Source: CAZLBC01 sp964557575
Lineage (GTDB): Bacteria; Planctomycetota; Phycisphaerae; SM23-33
Direction: 5' to 3'
Assembly: GCA_964557575.1 (NCBI GenBank)
Contig: CAZLBC010000017.1
Span: 1-64,000, forward strand
Length of the DNA: 64,000 nucleotides
Shown here: positions 27,285 through 37,300 of the stretch, piece by piece
How positions within the stretch are numbered: the stretch's first letter is position 1
Layout: the number at the start of each line of letters is the position of its first letter
The notes under the pieces: generated by a model
What the model saw: the letters and a program-made list of their open reading frames with translations, nothing else
Database searches by the model: none
Told to the model about the DNA's origin: nothing
Position numbers and translations under genes: made by a program

Positions 27285-27327
27285 GGGGACTGCCCCGATT
27301 TTTTAACAGAATAACGGCACTGTCCCC
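27285..27327. repeat. Inverted-repeat element, copy 2
   Basis: It begins GGGGACTGCCCCGATTTTTT directly after the stop codon of the TIM-barrel gene and ends CGGCACTGTCCCC. It has the same layout as copy 1 but more mismatches between the arms. It may also act as a terminator. Confidence 0.65.
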
Positions 27328-27360
27328 CGCGGTCCCGCGGACAGCAACCGGAGACATTCC

Positions 27361-30300
27361 ATGAAGCACATCGCGGCCGCGGTCGTTTTCTGCTCACTGA
27401 TTCCCTGCCGGGCGCAGGACGCCCCGGCGGAAAAGATACTCGACGCCAGCGGCGTCCGCGGCGGCCTGGTCGTGTATATCGGCCCCGACGCCGAACGGGC
27501 GGCCGGCCTGCGGGGCGGCGGACGGTGCCTGGTCCAGATGCTCTGCACCGACGCTACCGCTGTCGAAGCGGCCCGGCGGCAATTGCGGGACCGGGGGATC
27601 TGCGGACCGGTGTCCGCGACCGCCTTCGACGGGGCCGCGCTGCCCTACGTCGACAACCTGGTGAACCTGGCGGTCGTCGGCGCGCGGTGCGCCGTCACGG
27701 CCGCCGAACTGAACCGGGTCCTGGCGCCCGGCGGGACGGCCATGGTCGCCCCGGGAGTCGACATCGCGGGCCTGCCGGCGGGCGGCGGAAACCGGCTGCC
27801 CGGCTGGAAGGGGCTGCGGAAGCCCGTCGACGACGAGCGCGACGAGTGGACTCACTACTACTACGACGCCGGCGGGAATCCCGTCTCCCGGGACACGATC
27901 GTCGGGCCGCCCCACCGCCTCCAGTGGGTCGGGAGCCCGCGGTGGGCCCGCCACCACGACCACCTGTCCAGCTTCAACGCGATGGTCTCCGCCGGCGGCA
28001 GGATCTTCTACATCTTCGACGAGGGCCCCACGTCGGCGATCCAGCTTCCCCCGGACTGGCGACTGACGGCCCGGGACGCCTACAACGGGACGGTCCTGTG
28101 GCGGCGGCGGATCGAGAACTGGAACACCCACGTCTGGCAGCTCAAGAGCGGGCCCGCCCAGTTGCCCCGGCGCCTGGTCGCCGCCGGTGAGCGGGTCTAC
28201 GTCACCCCGGGGCTCGGGAAGCCGGTGGTCGCGCTGGACGCGGCCACCGGTGAAACGGTGCGGACCTACGCGGGAACGGCCGGGACCGAGGAGATCATTT
28301 TCTCGCGGGGCGTCCTGCTGGCGGTGATCGACCCGGCGGCCCCGGCCCGCCCCTGGTCGACGCAAGAGGCGTACGCATCCATTCGCGATGTCCGCCGGGA
28401 ATCCGAACGCTGGCAGTGGCGGCCCGACGACCGCCGCGTCACGGCGATCGACGCCGAAACGGGCACGCGGCGGTGGCAGGTGGCGACCCCCGTCGCGCCG
28501 ATGACGCTCGCGGCGGACGCCGAACGGGTGTTTCTCCACGACGGGACGCGCGTCGTCTGCCTCGGCCGCAGCGACGGCGAGACGCGCTGGCAATCGAAGC
28601 CCCTGCCCCGCGCCGAGCCGATCCGCTCCTGGTTCGGCCCGCGGCTCCTGGTCGGCGGTGGGGTGGTGGTCTTCGCCGGCGGGGAGAAGATCGTCCGGCA
28701 CCGGGGCGGGAAAGACACGATGACCGCCCTCGACGCGAAGACCGGGAAGGCGCTCTGGACGGCGCCGCATCCGCCCTCCGGATACGATTCGCCGGAGGAC
28801 GTCTTCGTCGTCGACGGCCTGGTGTGGACCGCGCCCACCACCAACCGGCGGGACAGCGGCCGGTTCACCGCCCGGAAGCTGCAAACCGGGAAGGTCGTGC
28901 GGTCGTTTCCGGCCGACGACGGGAACCACATGCCCCACCACCGCTGCCACAGCGCGCGGGCGACGGAACAATACATCCTCGCCTCGCGGACCGGGATCGA
29001 GTACGTGGACCTCGCCGCCGGACACTGGAACCGCAACGACTGGGTGCGGGGCGCGTGCCTCTACGGGATCATGCCGGCCAACGGGCTGACCTACGCCCCC
29101 TACCACAGTTGCGCCTGCTACATCCTCGCCAAGCTCAACGGCTTCAACGCCCTGGCAACCCGCCGGGGAGCTCAGCGGATGCCGGTGGAGGTCTCCGACG
29201 CCGGCCGCCTGGAGCGGGGCCCCGCCGGCGATGCCATCACGGCCGAAGTCCCCGCCGGGAAGGACGACTGGCCGACGTACCGCCGCGACCCGTCGCGCAG
29301 CGGCAGTACGCCCGCCGCGGTGCCCGCCCAACTCGCGCCGGCCTGGAAAAGCGAGATCGGCGGCCGGCTCAGCGCCCTGACCGTCGCCCGGGGGCGGGTC
29401 TACGCGGCCGCGGTCGACGTTCACACCCTGCACGCGATCGACGCCGCGTCCGGCGAGACGGCCTGGACCTTCACCGCCGGCGCCCGGATCGACTCACCGC
29501 CGACCGTGTGGCGGGGGCGGGTGCTGTTCGGCGCTGCCGACGGCCGGGTCTACTGCCTGCGGGCCGCCGACGGCCGCCCGGCGTGGCGGTTCCGCGCGGC
29601 CCCCCGCGATCGGCGCATGACGGCGTGGGAGCAGGTCGAGAGCGCGTGGCCGGTCCACGGCGGCGTCCTGGTCCTGGAAGAGGACGGCGGCGGCACGCCC
29701 CGCGGCATCGTGTATGCCGTCGCCGGGCGGTCGCTGTTCCTCGACGGCGGCCTCCGCCTGCTCCGGCTCGACGCCCGCAGCGGCGCGAAGATATCCGAGA
29801 ACGTCATGACCGACCGCCACCCGGAGACGGGAAAACCGCTGGACGCGAAAATCGCCTGGCCGGACCTGCCGACCGCCCTGCCCGACATCCTCTCCTGCGA
29901 CGGGACGAACATCTACATGCGGGCCCAGCGGTTCGACCGGGCGGGCAACCGGGTCGCCGTCGCGCCGCCGGGCGACTTCAAAAAGCAGGCCGGCGCGGGG
30001 GCCCACCTGTTCTGCCCGACCGGGTTTCTCGACGACGCCTGGTGGCACCGGTCCTACTGGCTATGGGGCAAAAACCCCGGGTCCGCCGCCGGCCGATGGT
30101 ACGCCGCGGCCTACCACGCCCCCGTCGGCCGGATCATGTCGGTCAGCGGGGACTGCGTCTACGCCTTCGGGCGCACACCGCAGCACTTCCGGCAGACGAC
30201 CTCCCTGGAGTATCACCTCTTCAGGGCGAAGAAGGAACCGAAGGTCGTGCAGACCGGGAAGCGGCGCAAGCGGTGGCACCCCGACCCCCACCGGCCGGTC

Positions 30301-30633
30301 TGCGACTGGTCGATCGAGATCCCCCTCCTCGGCCGCGCCCTCCTGGTCGCCGGCGGCCGGGTATTCGTCGCCGGCCCCCCGGACCTGGTCGACACGCGGG
30401 TGACGCAACGGAACTGGGGCGACGCCGAAAGCCAAAAACGGCTTGCCGCCCAGGCCGCGGCCCTGGCCGGCAAGAAGGGCGGGCTCCTGAATGTCTACGC
30501 CGCCGCGGACGGGACGGCGGTATCGTCGCTGCAACTCGCGTCGCCGCCGGTCTTCGACGGCCTCGCCGCCGCGGGCGGCCGGCTGTACCTCGCCGCCGTG
30601 GACGGCAGCGTCGTCTGCCTGCAGAAAAGGTAA
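27361..30633 (+). CDS. Exported pseudo-methyltransferase / PQQ-like double beta-propeller protein, copy 2
   Basis: The 1090-residue product has a signal peptide ending near CRAQDA. Residues about 22-135 correspond to the methyltransferase-like domain of copy 1, but the glycine motif is lost (VVYIGPDAERA instead of GCGDG). RVLAPGG is kept. The linker DEWTHYYYDAGGNP and IFYIFDEGPT follow. HHRCHSARAT (near 525), CLYGIMPANG (near 565) and YHSCACY (near 581) match the shared Cys/His set. The second propeller starts at DDWPTYRRDPSRSG (near 637). There is a short basic insert, TGKRRKRWH. An intrinsic terminator directly follows the stop. The role is unknown. Confidence 0.9.
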   Translation: MKHIAAAVVFCSLIPCRAQDAPAEKILDASGVRGGLVVYIGPDAERAAGLRGGGRCLVQMLCTDATAVEAARRQLRDRGICGPVSATAFDGAALPYVDNLVNLAVVGARCAVTAAELNRVLAPGGTAMVAPGVDIAGLPAGGGNRLPGWKGLRKPVDDERDEWTHYYYDAGGNPVSRDTIVGPPHRLQWVGSPRWARHHDHLSSFNAMVSAGGRIFYIFDEGPTSAIQLPPDWRLTARDAYNGTVLWRRRIENWNTHVWQLKSGPAQLPRRLVAAGERVYVTPGLGKPVVALDAATGETVRTYAGTAGTEEIIFSRGVLLAVIDPAAPARPWSTQEAYASIRDVRRESERWQWRPDDRRVTAIDAETGTRRWQVATPVAPMTLAADAERVFLHDGTRVVCLGRSDGETRWQSKPLPRAEPIRSWFGPRLLVGGGVVVFAGGEKIVRHRGGKDTMTALDAKTGKALWTAPHPPSGYDSPEDVFVVDGLVWTAPTTNRRDSGRFTARKLQTGKVVRSFPADDGNHMPHHRCHSARATEQYILASRTGIEYVDLAAGHWNRNDWVRGACLYGIMPANGLTYAPYHSCACYILAKLNGFNALATRRGAQRMPVEVSDAGRLERGPAGDAITAEVPAGKDDWPTYRRDPSRSGSTPAAVPAQLAPAWKSEIGGRLSALTVARGRVYAAAVDVHTLHAIDAASGETAWTFTAGARIDSPPTVWRGRVLFGAADGRVYCLRAADGRPAWRFRAAPRDRRMTAWEQVESAWPVHGGVLVLEEDGGGTPRGIVYAVAGRSLFLDGGLRLLRLDARSGAKISENVMTDRHPETGKPLDAKIAWPDLPTALPDILSCDGTNIYMRAQRFDRAGNRVAVAPPGDFKKQAGAGAHLFCPTGFLDDAWWHRSYWLWGKNPGSAAGRWYAAAYHAPVGRIMSVSGDCVYAFGRTPQHFRQTTSLEYHLFRAKKEPKVVQTGKRRKRWHPDPHRPVCDWSIEIPLLGRALLVAGGRVFVAGPPDLVDTRVTQRNWGDAESQKRLAAQAAALAGKKGGLLNVYAAADGTAVSSLQLASPPVFDGLAAAGGRLYLAAVDGSVVCLQKR

Positions 30634-30651
30634 CAGGCGTCCTGTTTTTTT
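30632..30651 (+). terminator. Intrinsic terminator after propeller copy 2
   Basis: AACAGG and CCTGTT form a 6-bp stem with loop CGT, followed by a run of seven T. It overlaps the stop codon. Confidence 0.7.
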
Positions 30652-30806
30652 GCCGACGGCGAGAAACAACAACGGATGGCACCTCTTACGACGCGATTCC
30701 ATCCCCCGCTTATGCCAGGAAGAACTACGAGCGATGGGGTTGATTGAAACTATGACACAGTGTGACATGATGTATAATCACGCTATAGCAAAAGAAAGGC
30801 AGGCTC

Positions 30807-33800
30807 ATGAAAACAGTGCATGGTTTTATTGTGATGCTGTCGGTTGCGGGCACCGCCTCTGCGGCTGCGGGGGCAGAGGCATGTGGCGTTGACGGCGGCA
30901 TATACGTGCAGATCGGGTGTGATGATCCCGACGCACTGACGGCATTGAAGGCCGACAACTGTATCGTCCAGGGACTGGCGACGGATCAAGTGAAGGTGCT
31001 CACGGCACGAAGGGCAATAGCGGCAAAAGGTATGTACGGGCCCGTTTCGGCCGAAGTCTATGACGGCACGGCGCTGCCCTATATATCCGATACCGTAAAT
31101 CTTCTCGTGGTTGCCTGCGATAAATGCGCTGTCCCGGTGGAAGAGATTCAACGCGTTCTCTGCCCCGGCGGCGTTGCCCTGGTAAAGGGAAAAAAGATCG
31201 TCAAACCCGTCCCCGGCAACACGTCCGACTGGGGGCATTTTCTCTACGACGCTTCGGGCAATGCCGTTTCGCCCGATACTGCCGTCGACGTGCCCTACAA
31301 CATCCAGTGGAAAGGCGGCCCGAAATGGGCACGAAGCCACGATCGCCTGTCATCTCTCTGTTCGCTGGTTTCAAGTGACGGCAAGATCTTCTACATCTTC
31401 GACGAAGGCATGACTGAAGATTTCTACTATCCGCCCAGGTGGAACATGATCTGCCGGGACGCGTACAACGGCATAGTCCTGTGGAAACGGGACGTCGGCA
31501 AATGGGAAGACCACTGGCGCGCGTTCAGATCCGGCCCGACACAGTTGAACCGGCGCGTCGTCTCTGCCGGCGACAAGGTGTACGCATCGCTCGGTCTCGG
31601 TCAGCCGATACAGGTTATAGATGCGGCAAACGGGAAGACCATTCGCACTCTTAAGGGAACCGAGGGTGCCGAGGACATCATAGAAAAAGACGGCGTCCTC
31701 TATCTCATCGCCCTTCCCTTCGACGGCGAGCCAGCGGATTACCAGTCGATGTTCAAAGGTCGTTCGCGGCCCGGGCTGCAGAAAAAGATCATGGCGGTCG
31801 ATACTTCAACGGGCACAATCCTCTGGGCGAAGAACGACAAGGACACCCTCGGCATTCTGCCGGTTACGCTGATAGTGGATAAGAACAATGTCTATTTCCA
31901 GTCACGGAACACGGTCATCGCCCTGGACAAGAAGACGGGCAAGCAGAAGTGGAAGACACTGAGGCGTTCGGCCGAGAGCAGACCGTCGAATTTTACGCCG
32001 GCACTTCTCGTCTACAAGGATGTCGTTATATCCGTTGACAATCTGCCGGGGTCGGGCAAGGTTAAAAAGAAGGGGAACATGCCCGCTGAAGGCGAACTCA
32101 GGGAACAGGAAAATATCCTCTGGTCTTTCAGCGCCGGGGCGACATCGATCAAGGGCGAGCTGGTGGCGATGGACGCGGAAACGGGAAAGAAACTGTGGAC
32201 GACGGACGCCATGGCCGCCTACGGCGCGCAGATGGACTGCTTCGTAGTGAACGATCTTGTTTACGTAGGCAAAAAGGCCAGGAGACACACGGCGGACTTT
32301 GAGCAGGCGCACGATTACCGCACGGGTGAAGTCAGGAACGAGATACAGACGGCCTCTGCTTTCACCAGAACGCATCATCACCGCTGCTGGCGCAACAAGG
32401 CCACGTGCAGGTACATCATCATGGGACGGACGGGTATCGAGTTGATCGGTTTCGACGGCACGCTCGCCATGCAGAATGCTTATATAAGGGGCAACTGCGA
32501 ATACGGTATCATGCCGGCCAACGGCATGATATATGCGCCGCCCCATTCCTGCGGGTGTTATATACAGGTCAAACTGAGCGGCTTCTTTGCGTTCTCGCCA
32601 AAGGACAAGAACCCCCTGGCCGGCCAGAAACCGGAGAACAAGCTCGCCAAGGGTCCGGCGTTTGCCCGGGTCTCGGGTCCCGGCAAGAATGCCGCGTCGG
32701 ACTGGCCGACGTACAGGTGTGACGCCGCAAGGAGCGGAGGGACGGCATCACCGGTCGGTTCCGATCTCAAGCTCATCTGGAAGAAGAAACTGCCGGGAAG
32801 GATCACGGCTTCCGTTGTCGCCGGCAATTCGGTCTTTGTGGCGGCGAGAGACAGCCACGTTCTCCATGCCCTGGACCGGGCGAGGGGGAAGACGGAATGG
32901 GAGTTCCGTGCCGGGGCGAGGATAGATTCTCCTCCGACGATTATCGGCAATACGCTCTATTTCGGTTCCCGTGACGGCTGGGTCTACGCGCTCATCAAGG
33001 ACTCGGGCGAACTGGCGTGGAAGTTCAGGGCCGCGAAATCTGATAGAAAAAACAGCGTGTACGGCCAGCTCGAATCCGTCTGGCCGGTTCACGGATCCGT
33101 GCTTTTCCTGGACGGTGCGATCTACTTCGCGGCCGGCAGATCGAGCTATCTTGATGACGGCCTGTATATCTACACGCTCGACTGTAAAACAGGCGGGATA
33201 CTCATGGAAAAAAAGATGTGGTCCAGAAACCCGAAGACGGGCGACCAGGAGCCGAACAAGGGTCACAATCTGCCGGGCGGACTGAACGATATCCTCGCAA
33301 GCGACGGAGAGACAATCTTCATGCGCGATTTCCAGATGCACCTCGACAGCATTCCCGAAGGGTACACGATCAAGGGCGTACTGCCTTCGAATCTGAAGCC
33401 GCGCATCCACAATACTGCCGGATACCTCGACGACACCTGGGCCCATCGCACGTACTGGCAGTACGGGACGAAGCAGGGATCGGCCTACGGCGGATGGAAG
33501 AGACCCGGCACGTCCACCTACTCGGGGCGCATCATGGTGCGCGACGGAGACGATGTCTACGGCTACGGCAGAAGGGGTCTGGACAATGACTTCAGGTCGT
33601 CCCCGAAGCTCGGTTTTTACGGAAAACGCGATATCCATCTGTACAGAGCATCCGTAGCGATTCAATCCAAATCGACTCCGACACCGGCACCGGCAAAGAA
33701 ACCCGCGAAGAAATCAAAGAATAGAAATAAGCGGTCTGGAAAGAAGCGGAACAAACGCATGGACAACTACGCCTGGCAGAACGACTGCCGCCTGCACGTC

Positions 33801-34079
33801 AGGTCCATGGTGCTGTCGAAAGACAAGGTGCTTGTGGCCGGTACGAAGGACATACTCCGCACGGAAGATATGTCGCGTGAGACCATAGCGAAACAGGAGA
33901 AGCTGCTGGGGGGCAACGAGGAGCAGTATTTTGAGATATACTCCAAGGAGGACGGAAAAAAGATCGCCGGTTACACGCTTCCCGGAAAGCCGATTTACGA
34001 CGGCATGTCGATAGCGCGGGGGTACGTGTTTATTTCCACGGAAGACGATGAAATCCTGTGTTTCGGACCCGGCAAGTGA
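30807..34079 (+). CDS. Exported pseudo-methyltransferase / PQQ-like double beta-propeller protein, copy 3
   Basis: The 1090-residue product has a signal peptide ending around ASAAAG. The methyltransferase-like domain has IYVQIGCDDPD in place of a GxGxG motif and RVLCPGG late. Shared elements are SDWGHFLYDASGN, HHHRCWRNKAT (near 521), CEYGIMPANG (near 564), PHSCGCY (near 578) and SDWPTYRCDAARSG (near 631). Near 955-980 there is a Lys/Pro-rich insert (APAKKPAKKSKNRNK). Codon third positions are visibly less GC-rich than in copies 1 and 2, so it may have a different history. A TATAAT lies at 30773-30778, but no matching -35 was found. Confidence 0.9.
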   Translation: MKTVHGFIVMLSVAGTASAAAGAEACGVDGGIYVQIGCDDPDALTALKADNCIVQGLATDQVKVLTARRAIAAKGMYGPVSAEVYDGTALPYISDTVNLLVVACDKCAVPVEEIQRVLCPGGVALVKGKKIVKPVPGNTSDWGHFLYDASGNAVSPDTAVDVPYNIQWKGGPKWARSHDRLSSLCSLVSSDGKIFYIFDEGMTEDFYYPPRWNMICRDAYNGIVLWKRDVGKWEDHWRAFRSGPTQLNRRVVSAGDKVYASLGLGQPIQVIDAANGKTIRTLKGTEGAEDIIEKDGVLYLIALPFDGEPADYQSMFKGRSRPGLQKKIMAVDTSTGTILWAKNDKDTLGILPVTLIVDKNNVYFQSRNTVIALDKKTGKQKWKTLRRSAESRPSNFTPALLVYKDVVISVDNLPGSGKVKKKGNMPAEGELREQENILWSFSAGATSIKGELVAMDAETGKKLWTTDAMAAYGAQMDCFVVNDLVYVGKKARRHTADFEQAHDYRTGEVRNEIQTASAFTRTHHHRCWRNKATCRYIIMGRTGIELIGFDGTLAMQNAYIRGNCEYGIMPANGMIYAPPHSCGCYIQVKLSGFFAFSPKDKNPLAGQKPENKLAKGPAFARVSGPGKNAASDWPTYRCDAARSGGTASPVGSDLKLIWKKKLPGRITASVVAGNSVFVAARDSHVLHALDRARGKTEWEFRAGARIDSPPTIIGNTLYFGSRDGWVYALIKDSGELAWKFRAAKSDRKNSVYGQLESVWPVHGSVLFLDGAIYFAAGRSSYLDDGLYIYTLDCKTGGILMEKKMWSRNPKTGDQEPNKGHNLPGGLNDILASDGETIFMRDFQMHLDSIPEGYTIKGVLPSNLKPRIHNTAGYLDDTWAHRTYWQYGTKQGSAYGGWKRPGTSTYSGRIMVRDGDDVYGYGRRGLDNDFRSSPKLGFYGKRDIHLYRASVAIQSKSTPTPAPAKKPAKKSKNRNKRSGKKRNKRMDNYAWQNDCRLHVRSMVLSKDKVLVAGTKDILRTEDMSRETIAKQEKLLGGNEEQYFEIYSKEDGKKIAGYTLPGKPIYDGMSIARGYVFISTEDDEILCFGPGK

Positions 34080-34111
34080 ATGTGAAGCAGCAGGATGGCT
34101 GAACAGACCGC

Positions 34112-34273
34112 AACTTACTCAAACTGACCGATAGAAGATTGCAACTGCAGATGAATAAAGAGGTAAGCCGAAAAAAAAGGAACGGTCCATTCAGGGACCG
34201 TCCCTGCTTTTCGGCGCTGCATATACAGTAGCAATATCATAGGTGAGGCCGAATCGGTCAGTTTGGGTAACTT
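34112..34273. mobile_element. MITE-like palindromic element, 162 bp
   Basis: Terminal inverted repeats of 21 bp (34112-34132 and 34253-34273; core CAAACTGACCGAT) agree at 19 of 21 positions. A second inverted pair lies inside (GATTGCAACTG and its near complement). The centre (34167-34215) is a long hairpin: GCCGAAAA...TTTTCGGC outside, with GGAACGGTCC and GGGACCGTCCC inside. No coding frame and no clear target-site duplication are visible. It fills most of the gap between propeller copy 3 and the GH106 gene and could also terminate transcription. Confidence 0.6.
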
Positions 34274-34338
34274 ATAGGCGCGAGGTGCAACAGTCATTTT
34301 GAGCCTCCGGTGAGGTATGGACGGATGAGAGGATGACA

Positions 34339-37300
34339 ATGAATCGAGTACTGCTGATGTTGCTTGTCGCCGTCATGGCGGTGTCGCCCTGCACACCGGC
34401 TGAATCAACAGACCCGGCATCCGGGTTCAAAAACCCGCCGCGCGAGGCGGGCGTGCGCTGCTGGTGGTGGTGGCTCAACAGCAACGTGACGAAGGAAGCC
34501 ATCACGCGCGACCTCGAGGCGATGCACGATAAGGGCTTCAGCGGCGCGATGATTTTCGACGCCGGCACTGAGCTTCGCTGGGGGCCCGACAGGAACGTTC
34601 CCAACGGGCCACGGTACGCGAGTCCGGCATGGACGAAGTTGTATCTGCATGCGTTGAAAGAAGCCAGGCGCCTGGGGCTGAAACTGGGGCTTTCCATCCA
34701 GAGCGGCTGGAATCTCGGCGGGCCGATGGTGACCCTCGACGACACGGCGAAGCAGTTGACGTGGTCGGAGATCACGATCACCGGGCCCGCCGCGATCACG
34801 CGAAAGCTCCCCGTTCCAAAGCACAATTACAAGTATTACCGCGATATCTGCGTGCTGGCCTATCCGAATAAGCGCGAGGCCCCCCATCAGCCTTTCAAAA
34901 TACGCGCGAGTTCGTCACAGCGGAATTTCCCCGCGTCCAGGGCGGCGGACGGAGACGGCGACACGTTCTGGGTAAGTGCCGGGAAGAAACCCGGAGAAGG
35001 CCCGACCCCCGCATCGCCGGAATGGATCGAGTTTACTCTCGACAAGCCCGCGGTCGTATCCGGGCTGCACCTGGCGGGTCGAAAAGGCTACGGCCCGAAG
35101 GCGTGCCGGGTGACGGTGGACGGCGCGCGGAACGGCACGAAGGTGTTTGCCCTCAAGGACGGGGCAAACAGGATTTCCTTCGATCCGGTCGAAGGACAAT
35201 CATTCCGGGTGCTGTTTGAAGGTGCCTATGATTCCAACTCCCCGGACGCGCCGCGCAACGTGCAACTGGTGACCGTTGGACTGCTGGACACGGACGGAAA
35301 CAACCTCGTATCGAGAGGGGGCAAAGCCCGAAAGCCGATCAGCCACCTGGCCGCCAAATCCGGGGCGCGTGAACTGGGCGGGTCGGCGCCCGATTGCCGC
35401 TTTCTCCTCAACGATCATCCCGCCGTTCCCGGCGAAGAAGACACGCTGCCCAACGACATCGTCGCTATCACGGACACGCTGAGCGAAGACGGCACGCTCA
35501 CGTGGGACGCGCCGGCGGGACGCTGGACGGTCCTGCGCATCGGTTACACGCCGACACGCGCGCACGTAAAGACCTCGAGCGACAACTGGAAGGGCCACGT
35601 GCTCGACTATCTCAGCAAGGACGCCTTCGACCGCTACTGGTATGACGTGGTCGATCCGCTGTTGAAGAAGGCCGGGCCGATGGCCGGGACGGTCCTGACG
35701 CAACTGGAGACCGACAGTTGGGAATGCGGCGGCATGAACTGGAGTGCCAATTTCGCGCGGGACTTCACGGCATACTGCGGGTACGACATCCTCAAGTATC
35801 TGCCGGTCGTCGCCGGCAAGATCGTCGAGAGCCGCGCCGTCAGCAACGCGTTCCTCGCCGACCTCAGGAAGACGATCGGACACCTGGTATCGGAAAAACA
35901 TTACCGGACGTTCGCCGAACACGCGGCACGCTACAACATGGGGATTCAGCCGGAGTGTTCCGGCCCGCATGCCGCGCCGCTCGACGGTATCAAGAACTAC
36001 GCGCACAACGATATCGTCATGAGCGAGTTCTGGATACCGTCTCCGCACCGGCCCGATCCCGAAAACCGCTTCTTTGTCAAGCAGGCGTCGTCGGCCGCGC
36101 ACATCTACGGCAAGAAGATTGTCGGTGCGGAGTCTTTCACGTCACTGAAAAAACCGCACTGGGCCGTCACGCTGTGGTCCGACCTCAAGCCGGCCATGGA
36201 TTTCGAATACTGCGAAGGTCTGAACATGATCTTCTTCCATACCTTCACCTGCTCGCCGAAGGAGATGGGCGTGCCGGGCCAGGAATACTTTGCCGGCACC
36301 CACGTCAACCCGCAGGTTACCTGGTGGGACTATTCGGACACCTTCATGGATTACATGAACCGTATCCAGCGTGTGGTTCAGCAGGGCACGTTCGTGGCCG
36401 ACGTGCTGTATTACTACGGCGATCACGTGCCGAACATCGCGGTAAACAAGGGATTCAACCGGGCGGGGGCACTGCCCGGGTATGATTACGACGTCACCAA
36501 CGAAGATGTCCTCCTGCAGTTGGCGGTCGTCGACGGCGCGGTCGTGGTTCCCGGGGGGATCCACTACCGCGTTCTGGTGCTTCCCGACCACAAGGTGCTT
36601 TCCCTGGCGGCACTGGAAAAGGTCCAGGAACTGCTTGAGAAAGGGGCAACGGTCATCGGGCCGAAACCCGCGCGGCTGGTCAGCCTGGTCGGCGGCGCGG
36701 CGGCACAGCGAACGTTCCACGCACTGGCCGACGAACTCTGGGGCGAGAACCCCGCCGCAACGGGAACACAAGCAGCGGGCGAAGGGACCCTTGTCTGGGG
36801 GCGGACATCACGCGCATTCCTGCAGAGCGACGGTGTCGCCCCCGATTTCGCGGTGGTCGGCGCGAAGAAACAACTGGACTATCAGTACATCCATTACACG
36901 GTAGACGGCGCGGACGTGTATTTCGTGTGCAACCAGACCGCGCAGCCAAAACAGGTCACGTGCGCGTTCCGGGTATCCGGCAGGCAGCCGGAACGGTGGG
37001 ATCCCGTGACCGGGGATATCACCGCGGCGCGAGCCTTCGAGCAGGCGGACGGCAGGACGTTTGTCCCGTTGGCGTTTGATCCCTTCGGCTCCTGCCTGGT
37101 GGTGTTCAAGAACGCCGTCCCCGTCACGAAGAACGGCACGGAACGTTCGAACCATCCCGTCCGCGAAACCGCCTGCGCGATCACGGGACCGTGGCAGGTC
37201 GGGTTCGACCCTGCATGGGGCGGCCCGGCGTCGGTTGTATTCAAAGAACTGACGGATTGGACACGCCATACCGACACGGGAATCAAATACTACTCCGGCG

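Noticed and set aside
30740..30778. TTGAAA and TATAAT before propeller copy 3 as a promoter
   Set aside because: The spacer is 23 bp, too long for a normal sigma-70-type promoter. The TATAAT may still be used with another element.
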